From Gemmatimonadota bacterium (GTDB lineage Bacteria > Gemmatimonadota > Gemmatimonadetes > Longimicrobiales > Gaopeijiaceae): DNA of 64,000 nucleotides. Positions 34,642 to 43,529 of the stretch are shown here, piece by piece; position 1 is the first letter of the stretch, and each line of letters starts with the position of its first letter. The notes under the pieces were generated by a model, which did no database searches, was not told the origin of the DNA, and saw only the letters and a program-made list of their open reading frames with translations. The position numbers were made by a program, and so were the translations under genes. The stretch spans positions 1 through 64,000 of the forward strand of contig JACQVF010000006.1 in the NCBI GenBank assembly GCA_016209885.1, read 5' to 3'.

Positions 34642-35916
34642 TTACGCCGCCTCCACGACCATCGCGAACCCCATCCCCCCTGCGGCGCACACGGTGACGA
34701 GACCGAGTTCCGCGTTGCGGCGCCGCATCTCGTTCACGAGCGTCATGGTGACGCGGCCGCCCGTGGCCGCAAACGGGTGGCCGATGGCGATGGAGCCGCC
34801 CATCACGTTGATGCGATCCAGGGGCGGATGCCCCACCGGCGTCGAGCGTCCGAGCTCGCGCTCGGCGAACTCCTTCGAGTCCCACGCCTGCAGGTTCGAG
34901 AGCACCTGGGCGGCGAAGGCCTCGTGCATCTCCATGATGCCGATGTCGCCCATGGTGACGCCCGCGCGGTCGAAAGCGATGGGCGCCGCGTAGGCAGGAC
35001 CCTGGAGGAGCTGGCCCGCCGGATCGAGAGCCGTGTAGGCGTAGCTCCGGATATAGCCCAGCGGCTTGTAGCCCAGCGCCCGCGCCCCCTCGTCCGACAT
35101 GAGGAGCACGGCGGAGGCGCCGTCCGTGAGCGGCGACGCGTTGCCGGCCGTCACGCTGCCGTGTTTCCTGTCGAATACCGGCTTGAGCGCGGCGAGGGCG
35201 TCCGGACTGGTGTCCGTGCGGACGCCGTTGTCGCGGTCCACGACCTGGGCATACTGGGGCGGCACGTACGTGGGTGCGATCTCGGCGAGCAACCGCCCGT
35301 CGGCGGTCCCCTGCGCGGCCCAACGGTGGGAGCGGAGCGCCCATTGGTCCTGGTCCTCGCGCGAGATGCTGTTTTCCTTCGCCATGCGCTCCGCCGCCTC
35401 GCCCATCGTCTCGCCCGTGGTCGGCTCCGCGATCTGCGGCTGCGCGGGCAGGAGATCGCGCGGTTTGAGGCCGCGGAACGCGGTGACGCGCTCACCCAGC
35501 GACCTGGCCTTTGCGGCGCGCATAAGGGCCTGGGCGAGGCGGTCGGTGACGGTGATGGGAATGTGGGAGAGGGACTCGGCGCCCCCGGCGATAACGACGT
35601 TGGCGTAGCCGCGCTCGATGAGGTCGGCGGCGCTCGTGATCGCCTGGTTCGCGGACGCGCACTGGCGGGAGACCGTGTAGGCGGGGACGCGCTTCGGGAG
35701 CGTGGCGAGCCCGACCTCCCGTGCGATGTTGGGAGCGTAAGGGTTGTGCACCACGGTCCCGTAGACGAGATGATCCACATCCTCGGGGTCGAGCTCACTC
35801 CGGACGATGAGCTCGCGGACGGCGATCTTCCCGAGCTCGATGGCCGTGAGATCCTTGAACGCCGTGCCCGCCTTGCAGAACGGCGTCCGGCAGCCGGCGA
35901 TGATGGCGGCGCGCAT
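34642..35916 (-). CDS. fadI: Acetyl-CoA C-acyltransferase (thiolase, FadI-like)
   Basis: This is a 424-residue thiolase. The nucleophile Cys86 is in SRQCASANQAI, the basic His in SIAIGHPFAATGGR, and the second Cys in TVCAAGGMGFA; MEMHEAFAAQ carries the remaining conserved loop. The size matches the FadI/trifunctional-beta-like long-chain group. It acts in fatty acid beta-oxidation or acetoacetyl-CoA formation. GGGAGGGAG directly precedes the ATG at 35916. No 3-hydroxyacyl-CoA dehydrogenase gene adjoins it. Confidence 0.92.
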   Translation of the reverse strand: MRAAIIAGCRTPFCKAGTAFKDLTAIELGKIAVRELIVRSELDPEDVDHLVYGTVVHNPYAPNIAREVGLATLPKRVPAYTVSRQCASANQAITSAADLIERGYANVVIAGGAESLSHIPITVTDRLAQALMRAAKARSLGERVTAFRGLKPRDLLPAQPQIAEPTTGETMGEAAERMAKENSISREDQDQWALRSHRWAAQGTADGRLLAEIAPTYVPPQYAQVVDRDNGVRTDTSPDALAALKPVFDRKHGSVTAGNASPLTDGASAVLLMSDEGARALGYKPLGYIRSYAYTALDPAGQLLQGPAYAAPIAFDRAGVTMGDIGIMEMHEAFAAQVLSNLQAWDSKEFAERELGRSTPVGHPPLDRINVMGGSIAIGHPFAATGGRVTMTLVNEMRRRNAELGLVTVCAAGGMGFAMVVEAA

Positions 35917-35937
35917 GCTCCCTCCCGCGACCCACTG

Positions 35938-35958
35938 TACTTCTTCAGCGACCTGCCG
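35938..35958 (+). repeat. Dispersed 21-nt repeat, copy B
   Basis: TACTTCTTCAGCGACCTGCC lies between the divergent thiolase and Eis-like genes. It is followed by a GCCGGCA-CAG-TGCCGGC hairpin at 35961-35977. Confidence 0.55.
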
Positions 35959-36067
35959 GTGCCGGCACAGTGCCGGCGCCCGGCCTCCCTGAGAATCGCC
36001 CGCGTCCGGTGCGCCGTCAAACCCGGGGCGCCGTGGCGAACCGGGGGAAACGGCAGTAAGGTAGCTC

Positions 36068-37333
36068 GTGCTCCCCCGACGCGATGCCAGCCCCGCTCTC
36101 GAGCTGCTCAGGCCGGCGACGGACGGCGATGTCCGGGCGCTTGCCGAGCTCTGGGTGCAGGCGTTCCCCGGTGAACGAACGGTGGCGGATCGGGAGCGTG
36201 AGCTACGGGAGGGCGGCCCGCATGGCGGGCTCGAGTCGTGCTGGGTGGCGGAGGACGGGCCGCGAGTGGTGGCGGCGCTGCGGGCGTACGCGCTGGAGAT
36301 GTACGTGCACGGCGTGCTTTTTCCCACCATGGGGCTCGCGGCCGTCGCCGTCGCCCCGGATCGACGACGCCGCGGCCTGGGCCGCCGGATCTGCACGGAG
36401 GCGCTCAGCATCGCCGGCGCCCGGGGTGATGTCCTCTCGATCCTCTACCCGTATCGCGCCTCGTTCTACCGCGCGCTCGGCTACACATTGGCGGGTGAGC
36501 TTCACCGCTACCGCTTCGCGCCGGAGGCGCTCCCCGAATACGAGGAGCGCCGCTTCGTTCGCGCGGCGCTGCGGGTGGATCGCGAGTCGGTGGCGGAGCT
36601 CTACGAGCGGGTGGCGCTCCGGACGAACGGGATGCTGCGCCGTCCGCCGAAGCTGTGGGCGTTCCTGGACGATCCTCGCTGGTACGCCTTCGTCTATGAC
36701 GCCGGCCGCGATGGCATCCGCGGATACGTCATCGTGCGGCACCGGGTGGGCCGGAGTCCCGATCGGCGGGCACTGCAGGTGAAGGAGCTGGTTGCGGAGA
36801 CGGGCGAGGCGTACCGGGGGCTGCTGGGCTGGGTAGCCGCGCAGCGCGACCAATGGCCGCAGATTATCTATGATGCGCTTCCGGTGGAGCGCTTCGCTGA
36901 ACGCCTGACGCACCCGCAGACCCCCGGGACACGTCAGGTCCGTGGCCTCTGGTTCGAGACAGCGCGCGTGCTGCAGGGCCCGATGGTGAGGATCGTGAGC
37001 GTGGCGTCGGCGCTCACGCCGCTGGACTGGCCGGGTCCGGAGCGGTTCGCGGTGGAGGACGCGCAGATTCCCCAGAACGAGGGCCCGTGGCGCATCGGCT
37101 CCGGCAGGCTCGTACGCAGAGAAGGCCGTGCGACGCAGGCGGTCACGGTGGCCGGGGAGGGCGGGCCGCTCACGGTCTCGGTGGCCGAGCTCACCGCTCG
37201 CTTCCTGGAGTGGCACGCGGGTGACCCGCTCGTGGTGGGGAGCCGGCCGACCCATAGTGCGCTGCCCGCCGTGCTGGCCCAGGCGGACCGGGCGCCAGCC
37301 GCCCGGCCGTTCCTGCTGCTGGAGGTGTTCTGA
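36068..37333 (+). CDS. Eis-like GNAT acetyltransferase with SCP2 domain
   Basis: This is a 421-residue protein from a GTG. An N-terminal GNAT domain carries the acetyl-CoA loop VAVAPDRRRRGLGRRIC (about 93-109), then SILYPYRASFYRALGY as in Eis proteins, then a second GNAT-like region, and a C-terminal sterol-carrier-like domain (AELTARFLEWHAGDPLVV, ending in FLLLEVF). Eis enzymes acetylate amines on aminoglycosides, peptides or polyamines, and the C-terminal carboxylate takes part in catalysis. The substrate is unknown. No resistance function can be inferred from sequence alone. Confidence 0.8.
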   Translation: MLPRRDASPALELLRPATDGDVRALAELWVQAFPGERTVADRERELREGGPHGGLESCWVAEDGPRVVAALRAYALEMYVHGVLFPTMGLAAVAVAPDRRRRGLGRRICTEALSIAGARGDVLSILYPYRASFYRALGYTLAGELHRYRFAPEALPEYEERRFVRAALRVDRESVAELYERVALRTNGMLRRPPKLWAFLDDPRWYAFVYDAGRDGIRGYVIVRHRVGRSPDRRALQVKELVAETGEAYRGLLGWVAAQRDQWPQIIYDALPVERFAERLTHPQTPGTRQVRGLWFETARVLQGPMVRIVSVASALTPLDWPGPERFAVEDAQIPQNEGPWRIGSGRLVRREGRATQAVTVAGEGGPLTVSVAELTARFLEWHAGDPLVVGSRPTHSALPAVLAQADRAPAARPFLLLEVF

Positions 37334-37388
37334 CGCCGCGTGCGGCGGGCGGCGAGGTCGGAAGAAGAAAGAGAAGAAAGCCGGTTTG

Positions 37389-37418
37389 TTGATCGGCGGT
37401 CCGTTGCGTCGCAATATT
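37389..37418 (+). promoter_or_regulatory. Candidate sigma-70-like promoter of chemosensory cluster
   Basis: TTGATC (37389-37394) and AATATT (37413-37418) are separated by 18 nt, within an unusually AT-rich stretch upstream of the first Hpt gene. This is a visual match only. Confidence 0.3.
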
Positions 37419-37477
37419 AGAGAATGCCAGCGGCTCGCCGCCCCCCCCCGGCGTCGGTCACCGTTTTCGGAGCGCAG

Positions 37478-37834
37478 ATGTCCACGGGCGACTCCCTGGA
37501 TCCAGACGCGCTGAGACGCCTGGAGACCGCCGGCGGCCACGAGTTCGTGCGCGCGATGATCGACCTGTTCCTCACCCACGCGCCCGCACGGGTCACCGCG
37601 ATCTCGGCGGGGATCCAGGACGGCAACCTGGGTGCGGCTCGCGGTGCGGCTCATTCCCTGAAGTCCACGGCGGCCACTGTGGGTGCGCTGGACGTCGCGG
37701 AGCTGGCCGGGCGTATCGAGGTGCTGGCCGGGCGGCAGGAGGTCGATGCCCTCTCAGGGCTCGCTTCCGCGCTGGAGCGGGCGTTTCGGGCGACCCGGAC
37801 GCGCCTGGAAGAGGTGAGGAGCGCGCTCGAGTGA
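37478..37834 (+). CDS. Hpt domain phosphotransfer protein 1
   Basis: This is a 118-residue single-domain histidine phosphotransfer protein. The phospho-accepting His59 is in AAHSLKSTAATVGA. It forms a four-helix bundle with no other domain. Its length, and the position of His59, are identical to those of the second Hpt protein at 40452, so the two look like paralogues. The ATG at 37478 follows GGAG at 5 nt. Its stop overlaps the next gene's start by 4 nt. It would shuttle phosphoryl groups between receivers of the cluster. Confidence 0.85.
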   Translation: MSTGDSLDPDALRRLETAGGHEFVRAMIDLFLTHAPARVTAISAGIQDGNLGAARGAAHSLKSTAATVGALDVAELAGRIEVLAGRQEVDALSGLASALERAFRATRTRLEEVRSALE

Positions 37835-38250
37835 TGACCGGTTTGCGGAGAAGGATTGCCGTCGTCGAGGACAGCCCGGAACACCGGCTGCTGGCGCGTG
37901 CGCTCTTGGAAGCGCACTACGAGATCACCGAGTACGAGAATGGGCTCGAGGCGCTCCAGGGGCTGAGGACAGCGAGGCCCGATCTGGTGCTCCTGGATAT
38001 CTCTCTCGTCGAGATGGATGGGCTCGAGGTACTGAGGCAGATCCGAGGCGACCCCCGACTTCACGATCTGCCGGTCATCGCCCTGACGGGCCATGCCAGG
38101 GTCGGAGACCGCGAAGCATTTCTCACCGCGGGTTTCGATGGCTATCTGGCGAAGCCGATTGTCGACCGGGAGCATCTTCTGGCGGCCATCCGCGGCAGCC
38201 TTCGCAAGGGGCGGGACCCGCGGAGCGACGGGGGACACGAGGCGCGATGA
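37831..38250 (+). CDS. Single-domain response regulator
   Basis: This is a 139-residue CheY-like receiver from GTG 37831 (ATG 37834 possible). The acid pocket VVEDS, phospho-Asp56 in LVLLDISL, the ALTGHA Thr and YLAKPI Lys are all present, so it should be phosphorylatable. The tail (RKGRDPRSDGGHEAR) is short and without an output domain. It lies between an Hpt gene and a PilB-receiver fusion, with 4-nt overlaps on both sides. Confidence 0.88.
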   Translation: MMTGLRRRIAVVEDSPEHRLLARALLEAHYEITEYENGLEALQGLRTARPDLVLLDISLVEMDGLEVLRQIRGDPRLHDLPVIALTGHARVGDREAFLTAGFDGYLAKPIVDREHLLAAIRGSLRKGRDPRSDGGHEAR

Positions 38251-40349
38251 AGACTGCGAAGCTGTACGAGCACTGGCTGGTACGGGTGGCGCTGGACGCT
38301 CGACTCGATCGCGCGGAGACGGCGGACCTGCCGGCGGGCACGCATGCGGCTGAGGCCTGGGAGCTCGTAGGGCGCGTGTGCGGCGTGAGCGAGGACGAGC
38401 TCGCCCGCAAGGTGGCCGCGGCGTTTCGCCTGAAGCTCGCGGACCTGAGCGAGGCGGAGCCTCGGGCGCTGAAGCTCGTTCCCGAGCGCCTGGCTCGCCG
38501 CTTCCAGATCTTCCCGTTGCGCGAGAGCGACCGCCACATCGTAGTGGCCACGTGCGATCCTACAGACGTGGAGGTCGAGCAGGCGGTCGGCTTCGCGTCC
38601 GGGCGGAGGCTGGTGTTCGAGGTGGCTCCGCCCGGGGCCCTGAAGCGAGCGATCAGCTCCGCCTACTCCCCCGAGCAGGCGCTGGACAACCTGCTCACGA
38701 GCGTGGGTGCGGAAGCCGGCGATTCGGTGCGCGTGGTCGAGGAGATGGGGCCCGAGGAGATCGGGACCGATGAGCTGGAGCAGGCGCCGGTGGTCCGCCT
38801 CACGAACGTGATCCTGCGGGATGCGATCCGCGAGCGAGCGAGCGACATCCACATCGAGCCCGGGTATGACGGCGCGGCGGTGCGTTTCCGGGTGGACGGC
38901 GTGCTGCGCCGCTACATGCGCATGCCCATGCACGCCGTGAACCGCGTGGTCTCACGGATCAAGATCCTGGGTCAGCTCGACATCGCGGATCGGTTCCGCC
39001 CTCAGGACGGCCGGGTCCGCATCCAGGTAGACGGCCGGAACTACGATCTCCGCATCTCCACGGTGCCGACCCAGGAGGCGGAGAAAGCGGTGATCCGCGT
39101 CCTCGACCCGAAAGGCGCGCGCCGGCTCGACGATGTCGGCCTCCCTGCCCCTGAGCTGGCGCGCATCCGCACGCTTCTCTCGTTCCGCGAGGGAATCATG
39201 GTGGTCACCGGTCCCACGGGATCCGGCAAGACGACCACCCTGTACGGCGCGCTCACGGAGCTGGCGACGGGCGAGGTGAACGTGATGACGGTGGAGGACC
39301 CGGTGGAGTATCAGCTTCCCGGGATCACGCAGATCCAGGTCGAGCCGAAGCGCGGGCTCACCTTCGCCTCTGCGCTCCGGGCGATCCTGCGCCAGGATCC
39401 GGATGTCATCTTCGTGGGCGAGATCCGTGACCTCGAGACGGCGGAGGTCGCCGCGCAGGCGAGCATGACGGGCCACGTGGTGCTCGCTACCCTGCACACG
39501 AACGACGCGGTGGGCGTCGTCTCGCGGCTCGCCGACCTCGGGCTCGATCACGCGACGATCGCCGCGAGCCTCCGTGGATGCCTGGGTCAGCGCCTGGTCC
39601 GGCGCGTCTGCCCCCACTGCGCGGAGCCCGTGTCCGGCCCGCTAACGGAGCAGGAGACACGCCTGGCGCGCCGCTACGGCGTCAAGCCGGCCGTGCGCGC
39701 CGCAGGGTGCAAGCGCTGCGACATGACGGGCTACCGGGGGCGCATCCCGCTGGCGGAGGTCGTCACGGTGACCCGCGAGTTCGCGGAGCTCATCGCCCGC
39801 GGCGGCACCGCGGCGGAGCTCGAGCGCGCGGCCATCGCCGGCGGCATGCGGCCGCTCCATAGAGTGGCTGCGGATCCCATCGCCGCCGGACTCACGACGC
39901 TCCAGGAGGCCGATCGCGTGCTGGGCGAGGTGGGCGAGGCGGAGGAGGCGGAGGCAAGCCCGGTCTCCTTCGAGCCGCACATCCTCGTCGTGGACGACGA
40001 TGCCGAGATCCGGCTCCTCGCCCGCACACTGCTCGAACGCGATGGGCTCCGCGTGTCGGAGGCCGCGGACGGCGCGGCGGCCCTCGACCTCATGTCGGCG
40101 GGCGAGGATTACTCGCTCGTCGTGCTGGACCTGAACATGCCGGGCCTCGACGGACGCCAGGTTCTCGCCCGGCTGCGGGGCTCGCTGACCACTGCGGGCC
40201 TGCCGGTGGTCGTCCTCACCGGCCTGGGAGACGCGGAAACGGAAGTCGAGCTCATGGAGCAGGGCGCGGATGACTACCTGCGCAAGCCGATCGAGCCTGC
40301 CCGCTTCCTGGCCCGGGTGAAGGCCGCGCTCCGCCGGGCCGCCGTCTGA
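38247..40349 (+). CDS. PilB/GspE-type ATPase fused to C-terminal receiver domain
   Basis: This is a 700-residue protein. Residues about 38-140 form the T2SS_E/MshEN-like N-terminal domain. The hexameric secretion/pilus extension ATPase core follows: ASDIHIEP near 198, Walker A GPTGSGKTT at 322-330, the Asp box near 349, Walker B with IFVGEIRDLETAE, and the His box STLHTND-like LATLHTND. A zinc-binding set C455/C458 and C488/C491 is intact. After a linker a complete receiver (about 577-698) has VVDDD, phospho-Asp628 and DYLRKPI. It should drive pilus assembly or a related motor under phosphorylation control. The start overlaps the upstream receiver gene by 4 nt. Confidence 0.88.
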   Translation: MKTAKLYEHWLVRVALDARLDRAETADLPAGTHAAEAWELVGRVCGVSEDELARKVAAAFRLKLADLSEAEPRALKLVPERLARRFQIFPLRESDRHIVVATCDPTDVEVEQAVGFASGRRLVFEVAPPGALKRAISSAYSPEQALDNLLTSVGAEAGDSVRVVEEMGPEEIGTDELEQAPVVRLTNVILRDAIRERASDIHIEPGYDGAAVRFRVDGVLRRYMRMPMHAVNRVVSRIKILGQLDIADRFRPQDGRVRIQVDGRNYDLRISTVPTQEAEKAVIRVLDPKGARRLDDVGLPAPELARIRTLLSFREGIMVVTGPTGSGKTTTLYGALTELATGEVNVMTVEDPVEYQLPGITQIQVEPKRGLTFASALRAILRQDPDVIFVGEIRDLETAEVAAQASMTGHVVLATLHTNDAVGVVSRLADLGLDHATIAASLRGCLGQRLVRRVCPHCAEPVSGPLTEQETRLARRYGVKPAVRAAGCKRCDMTGYRGRIPLAEVVTVTREFAELIARGGTAAELERAAIAGGMRPLHRVAADPIAAGLTTLQEADRVLGEVGEAEEAEASPVSFEPHILVVDDDAEIRLLARTLLERDGLRVSEAADGAAALDLMSAGEDYSLVVLDLNMPGLDGRQVLARLRGSLTTAGLPVVVLTGLGDAETEVELMEQGADDYLRKPIEPARFLARVKAALRRAAV

Positions 40350-40451
40350 AACGGAGAACGCGATCGCGCGTATCGCTGCTGTGGCGATGGGCCGAGCCTC
40401 GCGATGGAGGCGTCCGGGCCGGGATGGGCACCGTGGCGCACGGAGGGAACG

Positions 40452-40808
40452 GTGACGCAGGACCCGGTCCTGGACAACAGCGCGCTGGAGAGACTGCGGG
40501 AATGGGGCGGACCGCAGCTCGTGGCCCAGATCATCGATGTGTTCCTCGAGACCGCTCCGGGCCGTGTCCAGCGGGCCCGCGAGGCGGAGCGCACGGGAGA
40601 CCTGAAGATGCTGGCTCACCAGGCGCACTCCCTGAAGACGAGCGCCGGCTACCTCGGCGCGACGGAGATGCTGGAGCTGGTGGCGGACATCGAGAGGCGG
40701 GCCCGGGCGGAGGAGACCGCCGAGCTCGCCGAACTGGTCCACGGTCTCGAGCAAGCGTACACCCGGCTCCAGGGCCGTCTCGCGGCCGTGAGAGGTTGCC
40801 CGGAGTAG
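40452..40808 (+). CDS. Hpt domain phosphotransfer protein 2
   Basis: This is a 118-residue histidine phosphotransfer protein with His59 in QAHSLKTSAGYLGA. Both the length and the His position match Hpt 1, and the first helices are similar (ALERLREWGGPQLVAQIIDV against ALRRLETAGGHEFVRAMIDL). GTG 40452 is preferred over ATG 40404 because GGAGGG lies 4 nt upstream. It follows the PilB-receiver gene by about 100 nt and precedes cheY. Confidence 0.85.
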   Translation: MTQDPVLDNSALERLREWGGPQLVAQIIDVFLETAPGRVQRAREAERTGDLKMLAHQAHSLKTSAGYLGATEMLELVADIERRARAEETAELAELVHGLEQAYTRLQGRLAAVRGCPE

Positions 40809-40875
40809 GGGAAACCGCCCCCAAAACGGCCGGGCCCGGTATCCTCCGCACGCGCGTCGGCGCACGGGAGAGGTT

Positions 40876-41283
40876 ATGAGGAAGACGCTGCTCCTGGTGG
40901 ACGACTCGATCCTGATGCGAAGCCTGGTCAAGGCCTTCCTCAGCTCGTACGCGGCGTACGACGTGGAGGTCCAGTACGCGGCCGACGGGCTTGAGGCGTT
41001 CGCGAAGCTGCAGGGGAACCCGGATACGGACGTGATCCTGCTGGACATCAACATGCCGGGCATGAGCGGGCTCGAGTTCCTCGAGCAGTTCAAGCGGGAG
41101 GCCGCCTTTCAGGGGATCCCGGTCGTGCTGGTCAGCACGGAGGATCATGCCGAGGATATTGCCCGGGGACTCGAGGCGGGCGCGACCGCCTACCTGCCGA
41201 AACCGTTCACCCCGCAGCAGCTGCACGCCCTCATGGATCGCATCTTCGCGGCTCCGTCCGGCGGGGTGAGCGGATCTCGGTGA
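40876..41283 (+). CDS. cheY: CheY-like response regulator
   Basis: This is a 135-residue receiver. VDDSILMR, phospho-Asp57 in ILLDINMPGMSG, VLVSTE (Ser at the Thr position) and YLPKPFTP are all CheY features. It overlaps cheA by 4 nt (GTGA) and so is likely the direct output of this CheA. Because no flagellar genes are visible, its target may be the pilus-type ATPase complex rather than a flagellar switch. Confidence 0.88.
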   Translation: MRKTLLLVDDSILMRSLVKAFLSSYAAYDVEVQYAADGLEAFAKLQGNPDTDVILLDINMPGMSGLEFLEQFKREAAFQGIPVVLVSTEDHAEDIARGLEAGATAYLPKPFTPQQLHALMDRIFAAPSGGVSGSR

Positions 41284-42875
41284 TCGAACATCCTCTCGAG
41301 GAATTCCTGGGCGAGTTCGTCCTGGAGGCTCGCGAGCGGCTCGACGAGGTCGAGGGCCTGCTGATCGGCCTGGGCGCGGCGGCGCCCGCCGAGCGGCGTC
41401 GGCGGGTCGAGCGTGCCAAGCGCGAGCTGCACACCCTGAAGGGGAACTCCGGCATGTTGGGCCTCAAGGACCTCCAGGCGCATGCCCACCGGATCGAGCA
41501 GCGCGTCGTGGAGCGCGATGCCGCGGAGCTCGACGTCGTGGCGATCCTCGCGGAGCTTGACCGATTCCGTAGCGAGCTGGCCGCGATCGGCGGCCGGCGT
41601 ACGGAGACGGAGCCGCGAGAGGAGCCCGTCGGAGCTGAAGCGGAGCCGGAGGTGAGCGTCGATCTGGCGCACGGGAGCGTGAGGGTTCCGTTCGACCGGC
41701 TCGACGCGCTCGTGGACCTGCTCGCCGAAATGGTGATCTTCCGCAACCGTCTCGCGGACACGGTGGACCGCGGCCGCAGACTGGGTCCGGGCGACGATCC
41801 AGTGAGCCGCTGGTCCGACGCGTGGGCGGACGTCGCGAACGCGCGGGAGACGCTGGACAAGACGCTGGACGCCCTTCGCACCGATGTCATGCGCCTGCGC
41901 ATGGTCCCCCTCCGGTCCCTCTTCCGCCAGCTTCACCGGATCATCCACGACGAGGGGATCAAAGGGGGGAAGGAGGTCCGGCTCGAGACGGAGGGCGGCG
42001 AGACGCCCCTGGACAAGGCGCTCCTCGAGCTGGCGAGCGAAGCGCTGGGCCATCTCGTGCGCAACGCGGTGATCCACGGGATCGAGCGGCCGGAGGAGCG
42101 GGCGGCGGCGGGGAAAGCCCGCGCCGGCACGGTCCGGGTCGTCGCATCCGTGACGGCGAACGAGGTCGGGATCGTGGTGTCGGACGATGGGGCCGGCGTC
42201 GACCCGGAGGCGGTCCGGCGCGTCGCTTCGGCGCGGGGCATCGACGTCTCGGAATATCCGGACGCCTTGCGGCTTCTCTTCCTCCCGGGGTTGTCCACCC
42301 GCGGCGAGGTGGACGTGGCGGCTGGACGGGGAATCGGCCTGTCAGCCGTCCACGAAGCCGTGCGACGGCGCGGCGGCCGCATCGAGGCGGCGTCCGAGAA
42401 GGGGCACGGCACCACCTTCCGCCTTCACCTGCCGCTGAGCGTCTCCATCACCCGCGCCCTTCTCCTCCGTGTCGACAGCGAAGAGTACGCGCTCCCCCTG
42501 GCGTCCGTGGTGGAAAGCCGCCGGCTCCGGCCCGGCGACCAGCACCAGGTCAACCACGCGGGGGTCCTGAGGTGGCGCGATCGCGTTCTTCCGCTACTGG
42601 ACCTCGGCCGCAGCTTCGAGACGGCGTCGCAGGTGCGGCGGGAAGGCTACGTCATCGTCATCGAGGCGGACGGGAAGTACCGCGGCCTGGTCGCCGACGA
42701 GGTGGTTGGCGTGCGCGAGATCGTGGTCAAGGGACTGGATCCGATGTGTGGCACGCCCCGTGGAATCGCCGGGTCGACCATCCTCGGCGACGGTCGCGCG
42801 ATCCTGATCCTCGATCCTCGGGGCCTGGCCGAGCTCGAGCCGTTCGTGGAGGAGCCGCATGCGGGACGAGCCTGA
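41280..42875 (+). CDS. cheA: Chemotaxis histidine kinase CheA (lacks P2)
   Basis: This is a 531-residue kinase from a GTG. The P1 Hpt domain has His51 in KRELHTLKGNSGMLG. A short acidic linker (about 105-125) leads directly to P3, so the P2 CheY/CheB-docking domain is absent. P3 dimerisation is near 130-190, then the P4 ATP site: HLVRNAVIHGIERP (N box, with Ile where Asp is usual), VVSDDGAGVDPEAV (G1) and GRGIGLSAVHEAVRRRGG (G2). The P5 CheW-like regulatory domain runs from about 385. It is smaller than the enteric enzyme (about 650). Confidence 0.92.
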   Translation: MIEHPLEEFLGEFVLEARERLDEVEGLLIGLGAAAPAERRRRVERAKRELHTLKGNSGMLGLKDLQAHAHRIEQRVVERDAAELDVVAILAELDRFRSELAAIGGRRTETEPREEPVGAEAEPEVSVDLAHGSVRVPFDRLDALVDLLAEMVIFRNRLADTVDRGRRLGPGDDPVSRWSDAWADVANARETLDKTLDALRTDVMRLRMVPLRSLFRQLHRIIHDEGIKGGKEVRLETEGGETPLDKALLELASEALGHLVRNAVIHGIERPEERAAAGKARAGTVRVVASVTANEVGIVVSDDGAGVDPEAVRRVASARGIDVSEYPDALRLLFLPGLSTRGEVDVAAGRGIGLSAVHEAVRRRGGRIEAASEKGHGTTFRLHLPLSVSITRALLLRVDSEEYALPLASVVESRRLRPGDQHQVNHAGVLRWRDRVLPLLDLGRSFETASQVRREGYVIVIEADGKYRGLVADEVVGVREIVVKGLDPMCGTPRGIAGSTILGDGRAILILDPRGLAELEPFVEEPHAGRA

Positions 42876-43446
42876 CTCGCAGCCGCGAGCCGGAGCGCGC
42901 CCCGAGGCGTTCAGCGGGCCCGACCGCATCTACGCCTTCGCCGACTCGCTGGCGCCGGGCGAGCCGACGACAGGGGAGCGGATCCCGGTCCCGGAGGCGC
43001 TGGAGACCTGGGTGACCTTCGGACTGGCGGGCGAGAGCTTCGCCATCCCGGCCGGCGCGGTCCTCGAAGTCCTGCGGGTCACCACGATCACCCGTGTGCC
43101 CCACGCCCCCTACACCGTGCGCGGCATCGTCAACATGCGGGGGCGCGTGCTTCCCGTCGTGGACCTCCGCCTCCGGCTCGGGCTGCCCCGGGCCGAACCG
43201 GGTCCCAAGAGCCGCATCATGGTCATGCCGTCCCGGGGTCGGCTGATCGGACTCCTCGTGGACTCGGTGCACGAGGTTACGCGGCTCAGGAAGCGAGCGA
43301 TCGAGGCGCCGCCTCCGGACGTGATGACGGAGCAGTCGGAATACATCGTGGGCGTTTACCATCTGGGCGCGGACCTGGTCATCCTCCTGGATGTCGAGCG
43401 GATCCTCCAGATCCCCGACTCCCTGCAGGCATTGGCCAGGAGCTAG
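42859..43446 (+). CDS. cheW: Chemotaxis coupling protein CheW
   Basis: This is a 195-residue single CheW domain with an N-terminal extension of about 40 residues. The core has WVTFGLAGESFAIPAGAVLE, TRVPHAPYTVRGIVNMRGRVLPVVDLR and PSRGRLIGLLVDSVHEV, and ends with the VILLDVERIL strand. It couples the MCP to CheA. It overlaps the cheA 3-prime end by 17 nt and is followed by the porin gene. Confidence 0.9.
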   Translation: MRDEPDSQPRAGARPEAFSGPDRIYAFADSLAPGEPTTGERIPVPEALETWVTFGLAGESFAIPAGAVLEVLRVTTITRVPHAPYTVRGIVNMRGRVLPVVDLRLRLGLPRAEPGPKSRIMVMPSRGRLIGLLVDSVHEVTRLRKRAIEAPPPDVMTEQSEYIVGVYHLGADLVILLDVERILQIPDSLQALARS

Positions 43447-43529
43447 CTGCGCGGAAACGGATGAGCAGCTCGGAGCCGGCGTTCCCCGAGCAGGTGCATA
43501 GATCCCTCATGCGGAAGGGAGCGGCGCGT

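Noticed and set aside
36068-37333. Aminoglycoside resistance gene (Eis)
   Set aside because: The GNAT plus SCP2 layout is Eis-like, but many such enzymes act on other amines. Resistance cannot be concluded from sequence.
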